From Bacteroidaceae bacterium (GTDB lineage: Bacteria; Bacteroidota; Bacteroidia; Bacteroidales; Bacteroidaceae): a stretch of 64,000 nt of DNA. Below are positions 29,065-37,866 of this stretch, in pieces (the stretch's first letter is position 1; each line of letters begins with the position of its first letter). A model generated the notes under the pieces. The model ran no database searches, was not told the origin of the DNA, and worked only from the letters and a program-made list of their open reading frames with translations. The DNA is taken from the NCBI GenBank assembly GCA_017633615.1, contig JAGBPB010000090.1:1-64000 (forward strand). The letters run 5' to 3'. The translations under genes were made by a program, and so were the position numbers.

Positions 29065-30638
29065 CGTTGAATAAGGTAATTAGAAGCCGATTCGGCGCAG
29101 CGCTCTCCGTCTATGGCTGATGACACTATACCGCCCGCGTAACCGGCTCCCTCACCGCAGGGGAACAAGCCCTCAAGGCCGATGTGCTGGAGCGTTTCAT
29201 TATCGCGGATTATGCGGACGGGTGATGATGTGCGGGTCTCGACGGCTATCATCACGGCATCATTTGTGAGGAATCCGTGAGAGCTTTTGCCAAATTGCAG
29301 GAATCCCTGTTTGAGGCGCTCCGCAACGAACTTGGGCATCCAGAAGTGGAGGGGAGAGGATATGAGTCCGGGTGAGTATGAACTCTCGGGAAGGTCATAA
29401 CTGAGGCGGCCGTTTACAAAGTCGCTCATTCGCTGCGCGGGTGCGGTCTGACGCATGTTGCCGGCCTGCCAGCAGTCACGCTCCAGCTGCTCTTGGAACC
29501 GCATCATTACGAGCGGGTCATTCATGTCGGCATCATTTTGGGCTACATCCTCAATGCGTGTCTCAACCACCATTCCGGAGTTGCTCCAGTGGGAGTTTCG
29601 GCCCGATGGTGACATGCCGTTTACCACAATCTGCTGCGGGCCTGATGCGGCGGGAACCACAAATCCGCCCGGGCACATGCAGAAACTGTATACTCCACGG
29701 CCATCCACCTGAGTAACAAAACTGTATTCGGCGGCGGGCAGATACTTGCCTCGTCCGGCGCGGTTGTGATATTGAATGCTGTCAATAAGTTGTGAGGGGT
29801 GCTCCAGACGGCATCCAACAGCAAGCGCTTTCGCCTCAATGCTAAACCCCGATTGAGCAAAGTAACGGTAAACATCACGGGCACTGTGGCCTGTGGCCAG
29901 TATTACTGGGCCCATGAACTGTTGCTTTGTGCCTGCGTGTTCAGCCTCCACACCGATAACCTTATTGCCCTGCAGGATGAAGTTAGTCATTAAGGTTTCA
30001 AAATGAACCTCACCGCCACAGTTTATAATGGTGTTGCGGATGTTTTCAATCACACGTGGTAATCGGTCCGTACCTATGTGGGGATGGGCATCGGACAAGA
30101 TTGCAGGGCTGGCGCCGTGTTGGCAGAATATGTTCAGGATGCGGTCGGTGCTGCCGCGTTTCTTGCTGCGGGTGTAGAGCTTGCCGTCGGAGTAGGCTCC
30201 TGCACCGCCTTCGCCGAAACTGTAGTTTGACTCCGGGTTTACCTTGTGGGTGCGACTTATGGCGGCTATATCAACCTTGCGGTCGTGGACGTTCTTGCCG
30301 CGCTCCAGTACTATGGGACGCAGGCCGAGTTCGATCAGGTGCAGCGCTGCGAACAGACCGCCGGGACCGGCTCCAACCACCACGACGGTGGGCTTGCCGT
30401 CAACAGGCTTGTAATCTATGCGTTCAAACTCATCCTTGGGCGGCTGCTCGTTGATGAATACTCTCAGGGTCAGGTTTACAAAAATGGTGCGCTGGCGGGC
30501 ATCGATGCTCTTCTTGAGCGTACGCACGGCCGTGATGGTACGCACATCAAGTCCGCACTGACGTGAAACAGTCTCTTTGAGCACCTGCTCGTTATACGCA
30601 AACTGCGGCTCAACCCTGAGTTGTAATTCCTTAATCAT
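29061..30638 (-). CDS. FAD-dependent oxidoreductase, COG2509 type
   Basis: A 525-residue flavoprotein. The N-terminal 80 residues form a small alpha/beta domain. VVVVGAGPGGLFAALHL is the FAD dinucleotide fold, NYSFGEGGAGAYSDGKL and VILATGHSARDVY are family motifs, and a C-terminal GEGAGYAGGIVSSAIDG binds FAD. Members are widespread and uncharacterised. It precedes and overlaps the phosphatase gene. Confidence 0.9.
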   Translation of the reverse strand: MIKELQLRVEPQFAYNEQVLKETVSRQCGLDVRTITAVRTLKKSIDARQRTIFVNLTLRVFINEQPPKDEFERIDYKPVDGKPTVVVVGAGPGGLFAALHLIELGLRPIVLERGKNVHDRKVDIAAISRTHKVNPESNYSFGEGGAGAYSDGKLYTRSKKRGSTDRILNIFCQHGASPAILSDAHPHIGTDRLPRVIENIRNTIINCGGEVHFETLMTNFILQGNKVIGVEAEHAGTKQQFMGPVILATGHSARDVYRYFAQSGFSIEAKALAVGCRLEHPSQLIDSIQYHNRAGRGKYLPAAEYSFVTQVDGRGVYSFCMCPGGFVVPAASGPQQIVVNGMSPSGRNSHWSNSGMVVETRIEDVAQNDADMNDPLVMMRFQEQLERDCWQAGNMRQTAPAQRMSDFVNGRLSYDLPESSYSPGLISSPLHFWMPKFVAERLKQGFLQFGKSSHGFLTNDAVMIAVETRTSSPVRIIRDNETLQHIGLEGLFPCGEGAGYAGGIVSSAIDGERCAESASNYLIQR

Positions 30639-30646
30639 TTCAAGCG

Positions 30647-30654
30647 CGAAAGTA
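30647..30654 (-). promoter_or_regulatory. -7 box for the flavoprotein-phosphatase operon
   Basis: TACTTTCGC on the minus strand, 9 bp upstream of the start codon, a TTCG variant of the consensus. Confidence 0.5.
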
Positions 30655-30667
30655 CTAAGTTTTTGGC

Positions 30668-30675
30668 TAAATTTG
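30668..30675 (+). promoter_or_regulatory. -7 box for the DUF2461 gene
   Basis: TAAATTTG matches the consensus 8 bp before the ATG, implying a very short leader. Confidence 0.5.
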
Positions 30676-30682
30676 TCCCATT

Positions 30683-31369
30683 ATGAAAGAGATACTGGCT
30701 TTTTTGAGGGAACTCAGTTGCAACAATGATCGCGACTGGTTCTTGGCGCACAAGGATGAGTATAAGAGAGCTAAGGAGCGGTTTGATACTTTTGCGCTGG
30801 ATCTTTTGGCCCAAATCCGCAAGTTTGATCCTGCAATAGGTGATCTTAAGTTGAACGATATAACCTATCGTATATACCGCGACGTAAGGTTTTCGGCCGA
30901 TAAGTCCCCGTACAAGACGCATATGGGTGTTTATATCTGCCCGGGCGGAAAGAAATCACCTTACAGCGGCTATTACTTTCAGGTGAGTGCATCGGCTAAG
31001 GACAGTTGGGAGGGTACACACATGCTTGCGGCTGGTGATTACTGGTGTGATCCCAAGGTGCTGGCCATACTGCGTGAGGACATTGAGATGAGCGACGGCG
31101 GTTTTCGCAAGATTCTGGCTGAGGCTGATCCGCGGTTTGAGTTGGACTATGAGGGGGCTCTTAAGAAAGTACCAGCCGGATTCCCTACCGATACCCCAGA
31201 CTCTGATTTTTATCGGCTCAAGCGTTTCTGCATGGCATTCTGCCCTGATGAAAAGTTCATTCTTGAGCCAAATCTGGCAGAGCGTGTAGCAACAATCTTC
31301 AAAACTACAAAACCTTTCTTAGACTTCATAAACCGTGCAGTCACTTGGTCACGTGAAGAAGAAAAGTAG
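30683..31369 (+). CDS. DUF2461 (TIGR02453) family protein
   Basis: A 228-residue cytoplasmic protein of unknown function. The family signature LSCNNDRDWFLAHKDEYKRA is at the N-terminus, with DITYRIYRDVRFSADKSPYK, the GYYFQVSA strand and LKRFCMAFCPDEKF later. The last residues, LDFINRAVTWSREEEK, are repeated as orphan fragments at 32956-33015 and 33805-33861, which makes this gene the parent of two relics. Confidence 0.93.
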   Translation: MKEILAFLRELSCNNDRDWFLAHKDEYKRAKERFDTFALDLLAQIRKFDPAIGDLKLNDITYRIYRDVRFSADKSPYKTHMGVYICPGGKKSPYSGYYFQVSASAKDSWEGTHMLAAGDYWCDPKVLAILREDIEMSDGGFRKILAEADPRFELDYEGALKKVPAGFPTDTPDSDFYRLKRFCMAFCPDEKFILEPNLAERVATIFKTTKPFLDFINRAVTWSREEEK

Positions 31370-31395
31370 TACAATAGGGGCGTTTTTCTATATAT
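31369..31395. repeat. Degenerate copy of palindrome family B
   Basis: The sequence directly after the DUF2461 stop matches about 19 of 26 positions of the element at 32929-32954 when aligned from the stop codon. It no longer forms a good hairpin. Confidence 0.4.
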
Positions 31396-31422
31396 TTATG
31401 TTTTTAATACAAGCTTTCAAAG

Positions 31423-32931
31423 ATGCGCAATAAACTATTTATTTTATTATCGTTGGCTGCTTTCTTATTAGGCTGTGAGAAAGAATCTAATGAATTGTTG
31501 ACGGTTGATGTCACTTCTGTGACATTAAACATTAGTGAAGTAACTCTTTTTAAGGGTGATTCATGTGTCCTGGTTGCTAATGTGCTACCGGACAATGCTA
31601 CGGATAAAAAAGTGAAATGGCAATCAGATAAACCTGAAACCGCAACTGTCAGTAGTACTGGAGTTATAAAAGGTATCAATGCCGGTAACGCTGTAATCAC
31701 CGCCTCTGCGGGTGGTATTCAGTCTCAGTGTAAGGTCACGGTATTAAAAGGGATTGATTTCTCATTCGGGCATATGTCAACAGACGCTCCTGTTATTCAT
31801 GGAAAAGGTGGTTCTACAACCATTTCCATTACAGCAAGTGGAGAATGGACTCTGACATCAAACAGTAGTTGGTTGACCATATCACCTTCAAGTGGTCAAG
31901 CTGGCACATATTCTGTTACTATAGAAACCGCCAAGAACTCAACAGGTAAGGACCGAGAGGGTGTTATTTCATTGTCTCCAGGAAGCCAATCCCAGTCACT
32001 TTCCATCTGCCAGAGACCATATATATATGAAAGGAGTCAAGTAGCTTCAGGTAACATTACTAATGCAGTTAAACTGACATACACCGGTACAGAATGGAGT
32101 AGAATCTATACTATATTGCCTTATCCAACTTCTAATCTGTATCAGGACATAAAATCGGTCGATATCTATGGCGCCACCAAGTATGACTGTCCTGACAGCG
32201 TGAACAGTTATATATTAACTGATCTGACAGGCAATGAAGTTCCTGCATCCGGAAAGAATGTAATTATGGAAAGCATAAATATAGTAGCATATGAAGTTAC
32301 AGCTAAAATAGGTCTGATAGACAATATCCCTCCCTATGATAACAACTCACTAGAGTGTCAAAAATATCTGGGCAAAGAAGAGGGAGATTTAGTGGATCCT
32401 ACAAACTCATCTGTAATTTCAGTTGCCAACAGCCTATGGAAAGACTCCGAGGGTAATCTTATAGATTATGCACGACGTTGTTATGAATGGACTGCTAAAA
32501 ACATGTCATATGGTAATATGAACACCGGACTACATACAATAACTGAATTAATGCACACCAAGAAGGGTGATTGTGGTAATTTCAGTTCCGTGTTCATTTC
32601 ACTGCTTAGGGCAAAAGGAATTCCCGCACGACATATTGTAATGATTTCCCCGCAAGAAAGCGGCTACCATGTTAGGGCCGAATTCTATATACCTGCTTAT
32701 GGTTGGATACCGGCTGACCCTACGTTTAAGAACAGCAATCCCAGCGGTGATTTCTTTGGCAAGTTTACGGGTAAATATGTAGTAATGTCATTAGGAGTCA
32801 ATTCTATTATCAAAGACGCATATGGCAATGATTTTACTGCCTCATTACTTCAAACATATTTTTATTGGTATTGGTGGTATAACGAGGGCAGCAACTTAAA
32901 ATTCGAACATATTTTCTCCAAGTTCAATTAG
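31423..32931 (+). CDS. BIG2-BACON-transglutaminase-like lipoprotein (AT-rich, probably acquired)
   Basis: A 502-residue surface lipoprotein. The signal sequence ends in the lipobox LLGC (Cys18). A bacterial Ig-like BIG2 domain spans about 28-108 (VTSVTLNISEVTLFKGDS), and a BACON domain about 115-200 (GEWTLTSNSSWLTISPSSG). A transglutaminase-like domain runs from about 215, with candidate triad Cys384 (KKGDCGNFSS), His416 (GYHVRAEF) and Asp432 (PADPTF). The domain may cut or cross-link peptides or sugars; the substrate is unknown. Local GC is near 35%, against about 50% in neighbours. It sits between two DUF2461 relics, so it was probably gained by recombination. Confidence 0.82.
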   Translation: MRNKLFILLSLAAFLLGCEKESNELLTVDVTSVTLNISEVTLFKGDSCVLVANVLPDNATDKKVKWQSDKPETATVSSTGVIKGINAGNAVITASAGGIQSQCKVTVLKGIDFSFGHMSTDAPVIHGKGGSTTISITASGEWTLTSNSSWLTISPSSGQAGTYSVTIETAKNSTGKDREGVISLSPGSQSQSLSICQRPYIYERSQVASGNITNAVKLTYTGTEWSRIYTILPYPTSNLYQDIKSVDIYGATKYDCPDSVNSYILTDLTGNEVPASGKNVIMESINIVAYEVTAKIGLIDNIPPYDNNSLECQKYLGKEEGDLVDPTNSSVISVANSLWKDSEGNLIDYARRCYEWTAKNMSYGNMNTGLHTITELMHTKKGDCGNFSSVFISLLRAKGIPARHIVMISPQESGYHVRAEFYIPAYGWIPADPTFKNSNPSGDFFGKFTGKYVVMSLGVNSIIKDAYGNDFTASLLQTYFYWYWWYNEGSNLKFEHIFSKFN

Positions 32932-32956
32932 CACAAAAGGGTCGTTTCCCTGTGTT
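32931..32956. repeat. Palindromic repeat, family B
   Basis: CACAAAAGGG, a 6-nt loop and CCCTGTGT form an imperfect hairpin. Its 24-base core (32932-32955) is identical, in the opposite orientation, to 56924-56947. It begins within the stop codon of the lipoprotein gene. Confidence 0.82.
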
Positions 32957-33015
32957 ACAAATCATTCATTGATTTCATAAATCGTGCCGTTACCTGGTCG
33001 CATGAGGGAAAATAA
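32956..33015 (+). pseudogene. Orphan 3' end of a DUF2461 gene (relic 1)
   Basis: Reading from 32956 gives YKSFIDFINRAVTWSHEGK and a stop at 33013-33015. This matches the end of the DUF2461 protein (PFLDFINRAVTWSREEEK). No upstream DUF2461 sequence remains. Most differences are at third codon positions, so the fragment comes from a diverged functional homologue rather than a fresh duplication. Confidence 0.85.
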
Positions 33016-33022
33016 GCAGAAT

Positions 33023-33793
33023 ATGAAAATGTTATTTCTGACAGCAGTTGCTGTCATAGTTTCAGTAAAAAGTTGGGGACAGTTCCTGCCTTCAGGATAT
33101 CTTACTGATGAGACTCGTCCTAAGGATTATGCTTTTATTCTGCCGCCCCCGTCATCAACCAGCGGCGAATACGCAAATGATGTTTACTACTATCAGTGGG
33201 GACGTGAAATGCGTGTTAATGAAGAGCTTAGTGAACAGGCTTTGTCCGATGAAAGCGCGTCACTGTATAGGGTATTCAATGAGGAGATTATAGGAATTAC
33301 TTTGAGCAGAAGAACTACGCCCGAGATTATCAGGCTGTGTGAGCGCGCCGCCAGCGATGCCAACAAGGCCAATACGGCTGTCAAGGATGAGTACCAGCGT
33401 ATGCGTCCGTTTGTGGCTTTTGAAGAACCGTCGTTGAACCCTGATAACGATGCAAGTAAGGGTGAATCATTCAGTTATCCGTCAGGCCATGCTTCACGAG
33501 GTTATGCATTTGCGTTGGCGCTCTGTACGGTTGTTCCGGAGTGTACAACTCAGATTATGCTTCGTGCCCAGTATTACGCCCTTAACCGTGTGGTGTGCGG
33601 TCATCATTGGAAAAGCGATATAGATGCTTCGTTGCTTCTGGCATCGGCCATGTTTGCCAATATTGTATGTACCGATGAGTACCAGCAGCAACTTATTAAG
33701 GCTCGTGAAGAGTATAAACGCGTAAAAGAGGAGCAGACACCATCGGATCAAGGTGATACCATGAGGCGTTTCTATATGTTGCTGGAAAAATAA
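33023..33793 (+). CDS. Class A acid phosphatase (PAP2 superfamily)
   Basis: A 256-residue periplasmic phosphatase. The start at 33023 (MKMLFLTAVAVIVSVKSWGQ) provides a signal peptide. The PAP2 signature is complete: KDEYQRMRPF (Kx6RP), YPSGHAS (PSGH) and NRVVCGHHWKSDID (SRx5Hx3D-like). Class A enzymes such as PhoN/PhoC hydrolyse a broad range of phosphomonoesters. It starts 7 bp after relic 1 and is followed by relic 2, with no clear promoter of its own. Confidence 0.92.
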   Translation: MKMLFLTAVAVIVSVKSWGQFLPSGYLTDETRPKDYAFILPPPSSTSGEYANDVYYYQWGREMRVNEELSEQALSDESASLYRVFNEEIIGITLSRRTTPEIIRLCERAASDANKANTAVKDEYQRMRPFVAFEEPSLNPDNDASKGESFSYPSGHASRGYAFALALCTVVPECTTQIMLRAQYYALNRVVCGHHWKSDIDASLLLASAMFANIVCTDEYQQQLIKAREEYKRVKEEQTPSDQGDTMRRFYMLLEK

Positions 33794-33804
33794 TGGTTTG
33801 GATT

Positions 33805-33861
33805 GCTACCATCCTGGACTTCATAAACGGGGCTGTCACCTTGTCGCATGAAGAAAAATGA
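33805..33861 (+). pseudogene. Orphan 3' end of a DUF2461 gene (relic 2)
   Basis: The frame from 33805 reads ATILDFINGAVTLSHEEK followed by TGA. Compared with the intact protein (ATIFKTTKPFLDFINRAVTWSREEEK in two parts), seven codons are deleted between ATI and LDFIN. It is followed within 8 bp by the end of the converging GH3 gene. Confidence 0.82.
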
Positions 33862-33868
33862 TCCTGTG

Positions 33869-35383
33869 TCAATTCATTGCCAGGAGCTCCTCCATATGCA
33901 CACGTGACCGGGACAGGCGGGGAACTTTGTGCTGACCGCCCAGTTTTCCTTTTGATTCCAGCCAGTCATAGAAGAGGCCGGGACGGGCTTTTATTATCTG
34001 AAGGGGGTTGATCGAACCGCTTTCCATCATTCTCCTGTAATTATAATCGACTTGCTCCACACAGTCCTGAAGGACTGATGCAAACTCGCGGATGTTGTCC
34101 GGCTCCTTTTCAAATTCCACCAGCCACTGATGGAAACTGTTTTTATTATATGTCTCACTGTCAGGGGCAACGGTGTATTCCCGGACAATGCAACCTGTTT
34201 TCCGGCAGGCTTGTTCGATGGCCAGATCGGCCTGACGGATACTTAATTTCTCACTGCAGATATTCAGTGTCAGGGTTGTCCGTCCCACAAAAATGAATTT
34301 ATACGGCGCTTTCCTGACGAATCGGATTACATCACCTATCTCGTAACGCCATAAGCCCGATGAGGTGGTTATAATTATTGCGTAGTCCTTGTCCGTATCC
34401 ACTTCCCATAAAGGGAGCACCCGTGCATTGGCCCTGCCATACTCTTTCATGGGGATGAACTCATAAAAGACCTGATAATCAAGCATGAGCATCATCGACG
34501 GGTCATTGCTGTCCGTCTGAACGCCAAAGAACCCCTCGGATGCATTATAGTTCTCAATGCATACAAGACTGCCGGAAGGAAACAGTTTCTCTATTATCGG
34601 CTTATAAGGAGAAATACTGCAACCACCGTGTGCAAACATCTCCATGTGAGGCCAGAGTTGTTCTGCATTCTGCTTTCTCATCATTTGGACGGTCTTTTGT
34701 AACAGTGGCAGATTCCATCCTGGCAAACCGCTGAATGAAACCAAACGTTTTCCTGCTATATAAGGCGATATTGTTTCCTGCCGGTCTTTATAGTCATGGA
34801 TACGCTCCAACATTCCGGCCGGAGGAATCAGGTGAAGCATTCTGCGGAAGAAACCGGGTATAGCCTTGGACATAATGGAACTGATATCGCCCGCTATAAT
34901 CCCGGAACCGGGTTTTATAGGCGCACATTCACCGGCCAGCACGAGTGAGTAACCCAGACCGGCATGTGAGTTGGGGTGGGTATCAAGGAATGTGGCTGTT
35001 ACATCCTTGCCGCCCATCAGGTGACAATGTTTGAGGCCTTGTCTTGATACGGGGATGAATTTGAAGGTATCGGATGTGGTGCCGCTGGATTTGGCAAAAT
35101 ACGGTATGAGTCCCGGCCATAGCACATCGGGCTCTCCGTCCAACATGCGTATCACATAGGGCTTGATGGATGAGTATCTGCTTACGGGTACTCGCGCAGC
35201 ATAATCCGTATAGTCTTGAATGGAATCGTAGCCATACTGTCTACCCCAGCAGGTACCTGAAGCCTGTCTTACGAGCCGGCTTAATGTCTTGCGCTGGATG
35301 CTCTCAAAATCAGTGGCATAACGGCGTATGGCGCGGACTCTGTAATGCATTACTGCACGGACTATAGATGTAATCAGATCCAT
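33869..35383 (-). CDS. GH3-family acyl-acid amido synthetase-like protein
   Basis: A 504-residue member of the GH3 family, whose plant members adenylate carboxylic acids and conjugate them to amino acids. The ATP-binding segment AKSSGTTSDTFKFIPVS (about 100), YNASEGFFGVQ and LWRYEIGDVIRFV are visible. Bacterial functions are largely unknown. It is the last gene of an operon behind two acyltransferases (start overlaps the upstream stop), which suggests a role in making or modifying an amino-acid-containing lipid; this is inference. Confidence 0.88.
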   Translation of the reverse strand: MDLITSIVRAVMHYRVRAIRRYATDFESIQRKTLSRLVRQASGTCWGRQYGYDSIQDYTDYAARVPVSRYSSIKPYVIRMLDGEPDVLWPGLIPYFAKSSGTTSDTFKFIPVSRQGLKHCHLMGGKDVTATFLDTHPNSHAGLGYSLVLAGECAPIKPGSGIIAGDISSIMSKAIPGFFRRMLHLIPPAGMLERIHDYKDRQETISPYIAGKRLVSFSGLPGWNLPLLQKTVQMMRKQNAEQLWPHMEMFAHGGCSISPYKPIIEKLFPSGSLVCIENYNASEGFFGVQTDSNDPSMMLMLDYQVFYEFIPMKEYGRANARVLPLWEVDTDKDYAIIITTSSGLWRYEIGDVIRFVRKAPYKFIFVGRTTLTLNICSEKLSIRQADLAIEQACRKTGCIVREYTVAPDSETYNKNSFHQWLVEFEKEPDNIREFASVLQDCVEQVDYNYRRMMESGSINPLQIIKARPGLFYDWLESKGKLGGQHKVPRLSRSRVHMEELLAMN

Positions 35384-36270
35384 CAGTTTCTCAGATATGG
35401 TATAAAAATCTTGGCCGATAAATCATCAAGATGGCAGAACATACCGGTCTCCATAACATTTCCGAAAATAACATTGACTGCGGTGCCGAATACCCTGAAG
35501 CTGCGGAATAACCTCAGATATGATTTTAGGATTGGAGGCATATATAAGCCTCTGTCATGCAGAGCTTTGGTAAGTGCTTTAAGATCTGCCTCGTAGCTAC
35601 TGTTTACCAGGACGCCGGCAGCATAATCAGGAACAGGCACAACGTATGGATTATGCGCAGTGACCCAGGAGTCCGGATCAGGACAGTGCTTTGCAAAAAA
35701 GGCCTCCAGCAACCCGAGCGCCTCGTCAGGATATGAAGGGAAAAAGGTGACCTTTCCAAACAGGCTGCTTATTCCGTTCAGCTTGCACAACACGGCCAGA
35801 CCGCAGAACAGCATCTGCAGCGTGAATATATTTGGGGTTGCGGTGAATGATCGGCTCATCTCCATCATTGTAGGCAACTTCTCAAGGATAAAACGGTCCG
35901 AGAAACGGAATAGATGGGCCGATGGCATATCGGGCTGCCCGTTTGGGTCCATGCGGCAATCTTTTCCAAACAGGATGCGGTATCCGCCTATCACCTCACA
36001 GTTCTCACTGTCCCAGCAGATAAGCTGACGGAATCCCAACGCGGGGTCCAGGTCAAACCGGTCCACATCACAACTCCGGCCTGTTCCGCCTCCGGCAGCA
36101 CGGAAGGCAATCTCACGCCGGCGGCCTATCTCACGCATGACAGCGGGGGCCTTATATCCTTCCACCACATATAACTGCATATTACCACGGGACAGTTCAG
36201 AGAGACATGTCTGTCCCTTAAGTTCCTCTACAAGAAGTGATTTGTCTATCTCTTCGATTATCGGCTCCAT
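35383..36270 (-). CDS. glsB: OlsB/GlsB-like N-acyltransferase (GNAT fold)
   Basis: A 295-residue acyltransferase related to ornithine-lipid OlsB and the GlsB protein of Bacteroides glycine lipids, which attaches a 3-hydroxyacyl chain to the amino group. Diagnostic stretches are REIAFRAAGGGTGRSCDVDRFD, VIGGYRILFG, and SDRFILEKLPTMMEMSRSF. Gene order matches glycine-lipid loci in that it is adjacent to a PlsC-type partner. Assignment to GlsB rather than another amino-acid lipid enzyme rests on family and context. Confidence 0.75.
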   Translation of the reverse strand: MEPIIEEIDKSLLVEELKGQTCLSELSRGNMQLYVVEGYKAPAVMREIGRRREIAFRAAGGGTGRSCDVDRFDLDPALGFRQLICWDSENCEVIGGYRILFGKDCRMDPNGQPDMPSAHLFRFSDRFILEKLPTMMEMSRSFTATPNIFTLQMLFCGLAVLCKLNGISSLFGKVTFFPSYPDEALGLLEAFFAKHCPDPDSWVTAHNPYVVPVPDYAAGVLVNSSYEADLKALTKALHDRGLYMPPILKSYLRLFRSFRVFGTAVNVIFGNVMETGMFCHLDDLSAKIFIPYLRN

Positions 36271-36271
36271 T

Positions 36272-37087
36272 TCAATCCTGCTTTAAGGAATAGACCTGCT
36301 CACGAACATACGTAGTCCATTGCGAGTCAGTCTTATCGGTAGTAAACATGGTATGGGGAATGGGCTTGCCTATGACCATCTTATAACGTTTGCCGCGACA
36401 GCGGAATAGCTCATCGGGCAGGGTGTACATGGCAAGATTGGTCTTGAGCCCCAGGCGCTTGCACCAGTTGGATATCCGGTAGAATCTTTTGGAATTCCGG
36501 CCCGAGAACCAGACCGGGATGATATTGCGCTGCGTCTCACGGCTTTTGGTAAGGAATGTTTTCTTCCAGGGGATATCGGTCACCACACCGTTTATCTCAC
36601 GCGAGCATAGGCCGGCTGGGAAGAAAAGCATCTGTTTGTCACTCCTGAAAGCCTCATCAAGTAACTGACTCAGGCCGCGGTCTTGGGCACCCACTTTATT
36701 GACCGGAACCAGATAAGCCCCCACCTGCTTGAGCGACATCATGAAATCATTGGCTGGAACCGCCACGTTCTCATTGTACCTGCGGGCCAGCCAGGCGGTT
36801 TCAAAACCGGCGTCAAGCATGCCCAGAGGATGGTTGGAGACAAAGGTGAATCGGCCCTGAGGGGGAATGTTTTCCTGACCGATGACATCAATCTGAACGT
36901 CTATATATCGTATGAATCCCTCCACAAATTCATATCCCACATCGCCTTTGCAGAAATATGCATTGAAATCGTCCTGATGAAGCATTTTCCTGATGAGGCT
37001 CTTGATAGGGCGGGGCACTTTGCGGTCGCCCAGTTTTGCCTTCAGTATGGCATCGACATCAATGGTGGCGCTTATGTTTTGGGGCAT
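36272..37087 (-). CDS. glsA: PlsC/GlsA-like O-acyltransferase
   Basis: A 271-residue lysophospholipid-acyltransferase-like protein. The acceptor motif is SNHPLGMLDAGF, with the His-Asp spacing typical of the hemolysin/GlsA group. LFFPAGLCSRE and TFLTKSRETQRNIIPVWF are the later motifs. In Bacteroides, GlsA O-acylates the monoacyl glycine made by GlsB. It is first in the operon, 1 bp ahead of glsB, and has a -7 box upstream. Confidence 0.75.
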   Translation of the reverse strand: MPQNISATIDVDAILKAKLGDRKVPRPIKSLIRKMLHQDDFNAYFCKGDVGYEFVEGFIRYIDVQIDVIGQENIPPQGRFTFVSNHPLGMLDAGFETAWLARRYNENVAVPANDFMMSLKQVGAYLVPVNKVGAQDRGLSQLLDEAFRSDKQMLFFPAGLCSREINGVVTDIPWKKTFLTKSRETQRNIIPVWFSGRNSKRFYRISNWCKRLGLKTNLAMYTLPDELFRCRGKRYKMVIGKPIPHTMFTTDKTDSQWTTYVREQVYSLKQD

Positions 37088-37115
37088 CGGTCCTTTCTAT
37101 TTTTGTTGTGATGTT

Positions 37116-37123
37116 CAAAGGTA
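37116..37123 (-). promoter_or_regulatory. -7 box for glsA-glsB-GH3
   Basis: TACCTTTG on the minus strand, 28 bp upstream of the start codon. Confidence 0.55.
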
Positions 37124-37155
37124 AGAAAAAAACAGGGTCTATCCTCAAATTTTGC

Positions 37156-37163
37156 TATCTTCG
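37156..37163 (+). promoter_or_regulatory. -7 box for pnuC-radA
   Basis: TATCTTCGC, a TTCG variant, 7 bp upstream of the pnuC ATG. Confidence 0.5.
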
Positions 37164-37170
37164 CGGAACT

Positions 37171-37863
37171 ATGAGTGGAAAATTGAAGATTGAGGTGCCG
37201 CGGTTTACCTGGTGGGACTGGTTCCTGATACTGGGATTCATGAGTGTTAGTGTGGCGGTCAGTGTGCTGAACGGGAATTTCAGTGTGCTCAGTTTCATTG
37301 CGGGAACCTGCAGCGTGCTTTGCGTGATTTTTGGCGTCAAGGGCAGCGTGCTGAACTTCCTGTTCGGATTCCTGGGCTCTTGCATACAGGGATATATGGC
37401 TCTCAAGAGCGGACTTTACGCCAATGCGGCGCTGTTCCTGCTCTACAATGTGCCGATGCAGTTCGTAGGCTGGGCCCAGTGGCGCAAACGTGCGCTGGGC
37501 GGCGGCCACGAGGGCATCAAGACGCGCTGGATGAGCTGGTCTCAGAGGGCTTTGCTCATTGTGCTTAGTGCAGCCGCAGTATGGGGCATCAGCCGCCTGC
37601 TTCTTAAGACCGATGACCCGCAACCAGTGTCCGATGCACTGGCCATGACCGTTGCCGTAGGTGCTCAGTTCCTGCTCACTTTTGCTTTCATAGAGCAGTG
37701 GTTCATGTGGATTGTGGTGAACGGCGCCAACCTGGTGATGTGGGCCATTGCAGCCACCCGCGGCGTGCAGTTTGCGCCCATCATGGTGGTTCAGTACGTA
37801 TTCTACATGATGAACTCCATCTACGGAATAGTCTGGTGGAGCAAGATGTCAAAAAAGGCATAA
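37171..37863 (+). CDS. pnuC: PnuC-family vitamin B3 (nicotinamide riboside) transporter
   Basis: A 230-residue membrane protein with seven or eight hydrophobic helices. The start at 37171 (MSGKLKIEVPRFTWWDW) follows the -7 box; a longer upstream frame would run through the promoter. NVPMQFVGWAQWRKR and EQWFMWIVVNGANLVMW are PnuC signatures (the latter the conserved WxxWxxxN region). It precedes radA by 3 bp. The substrate within the PnuC group (nicotinamide riboside, thiamine or riboflavin) is not certain. Confidence 0.85.
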   Translation: MSGKLKIEVPRFTWWDWFLILGFMSVSVAVSVLNGNFSVLSFIAGTCSVLCVIFGVKGSVLNFLFGFLGSCIQGYMALKSGLYANAALFLLYNVPMQFVGWAQWRKRALGGGHEGIKTRWMSWSQRALLIVLSAAAVWGISRLLLKTDDPQPVSDALAMTVAVGAQFLLTFAFIEQWFMWIVVNGANLVMWAIAATRGVQFAPIMVVQYVFYMMNSIYGIVWWSKMSKKA

Positions 37864-37866
37864 CAT

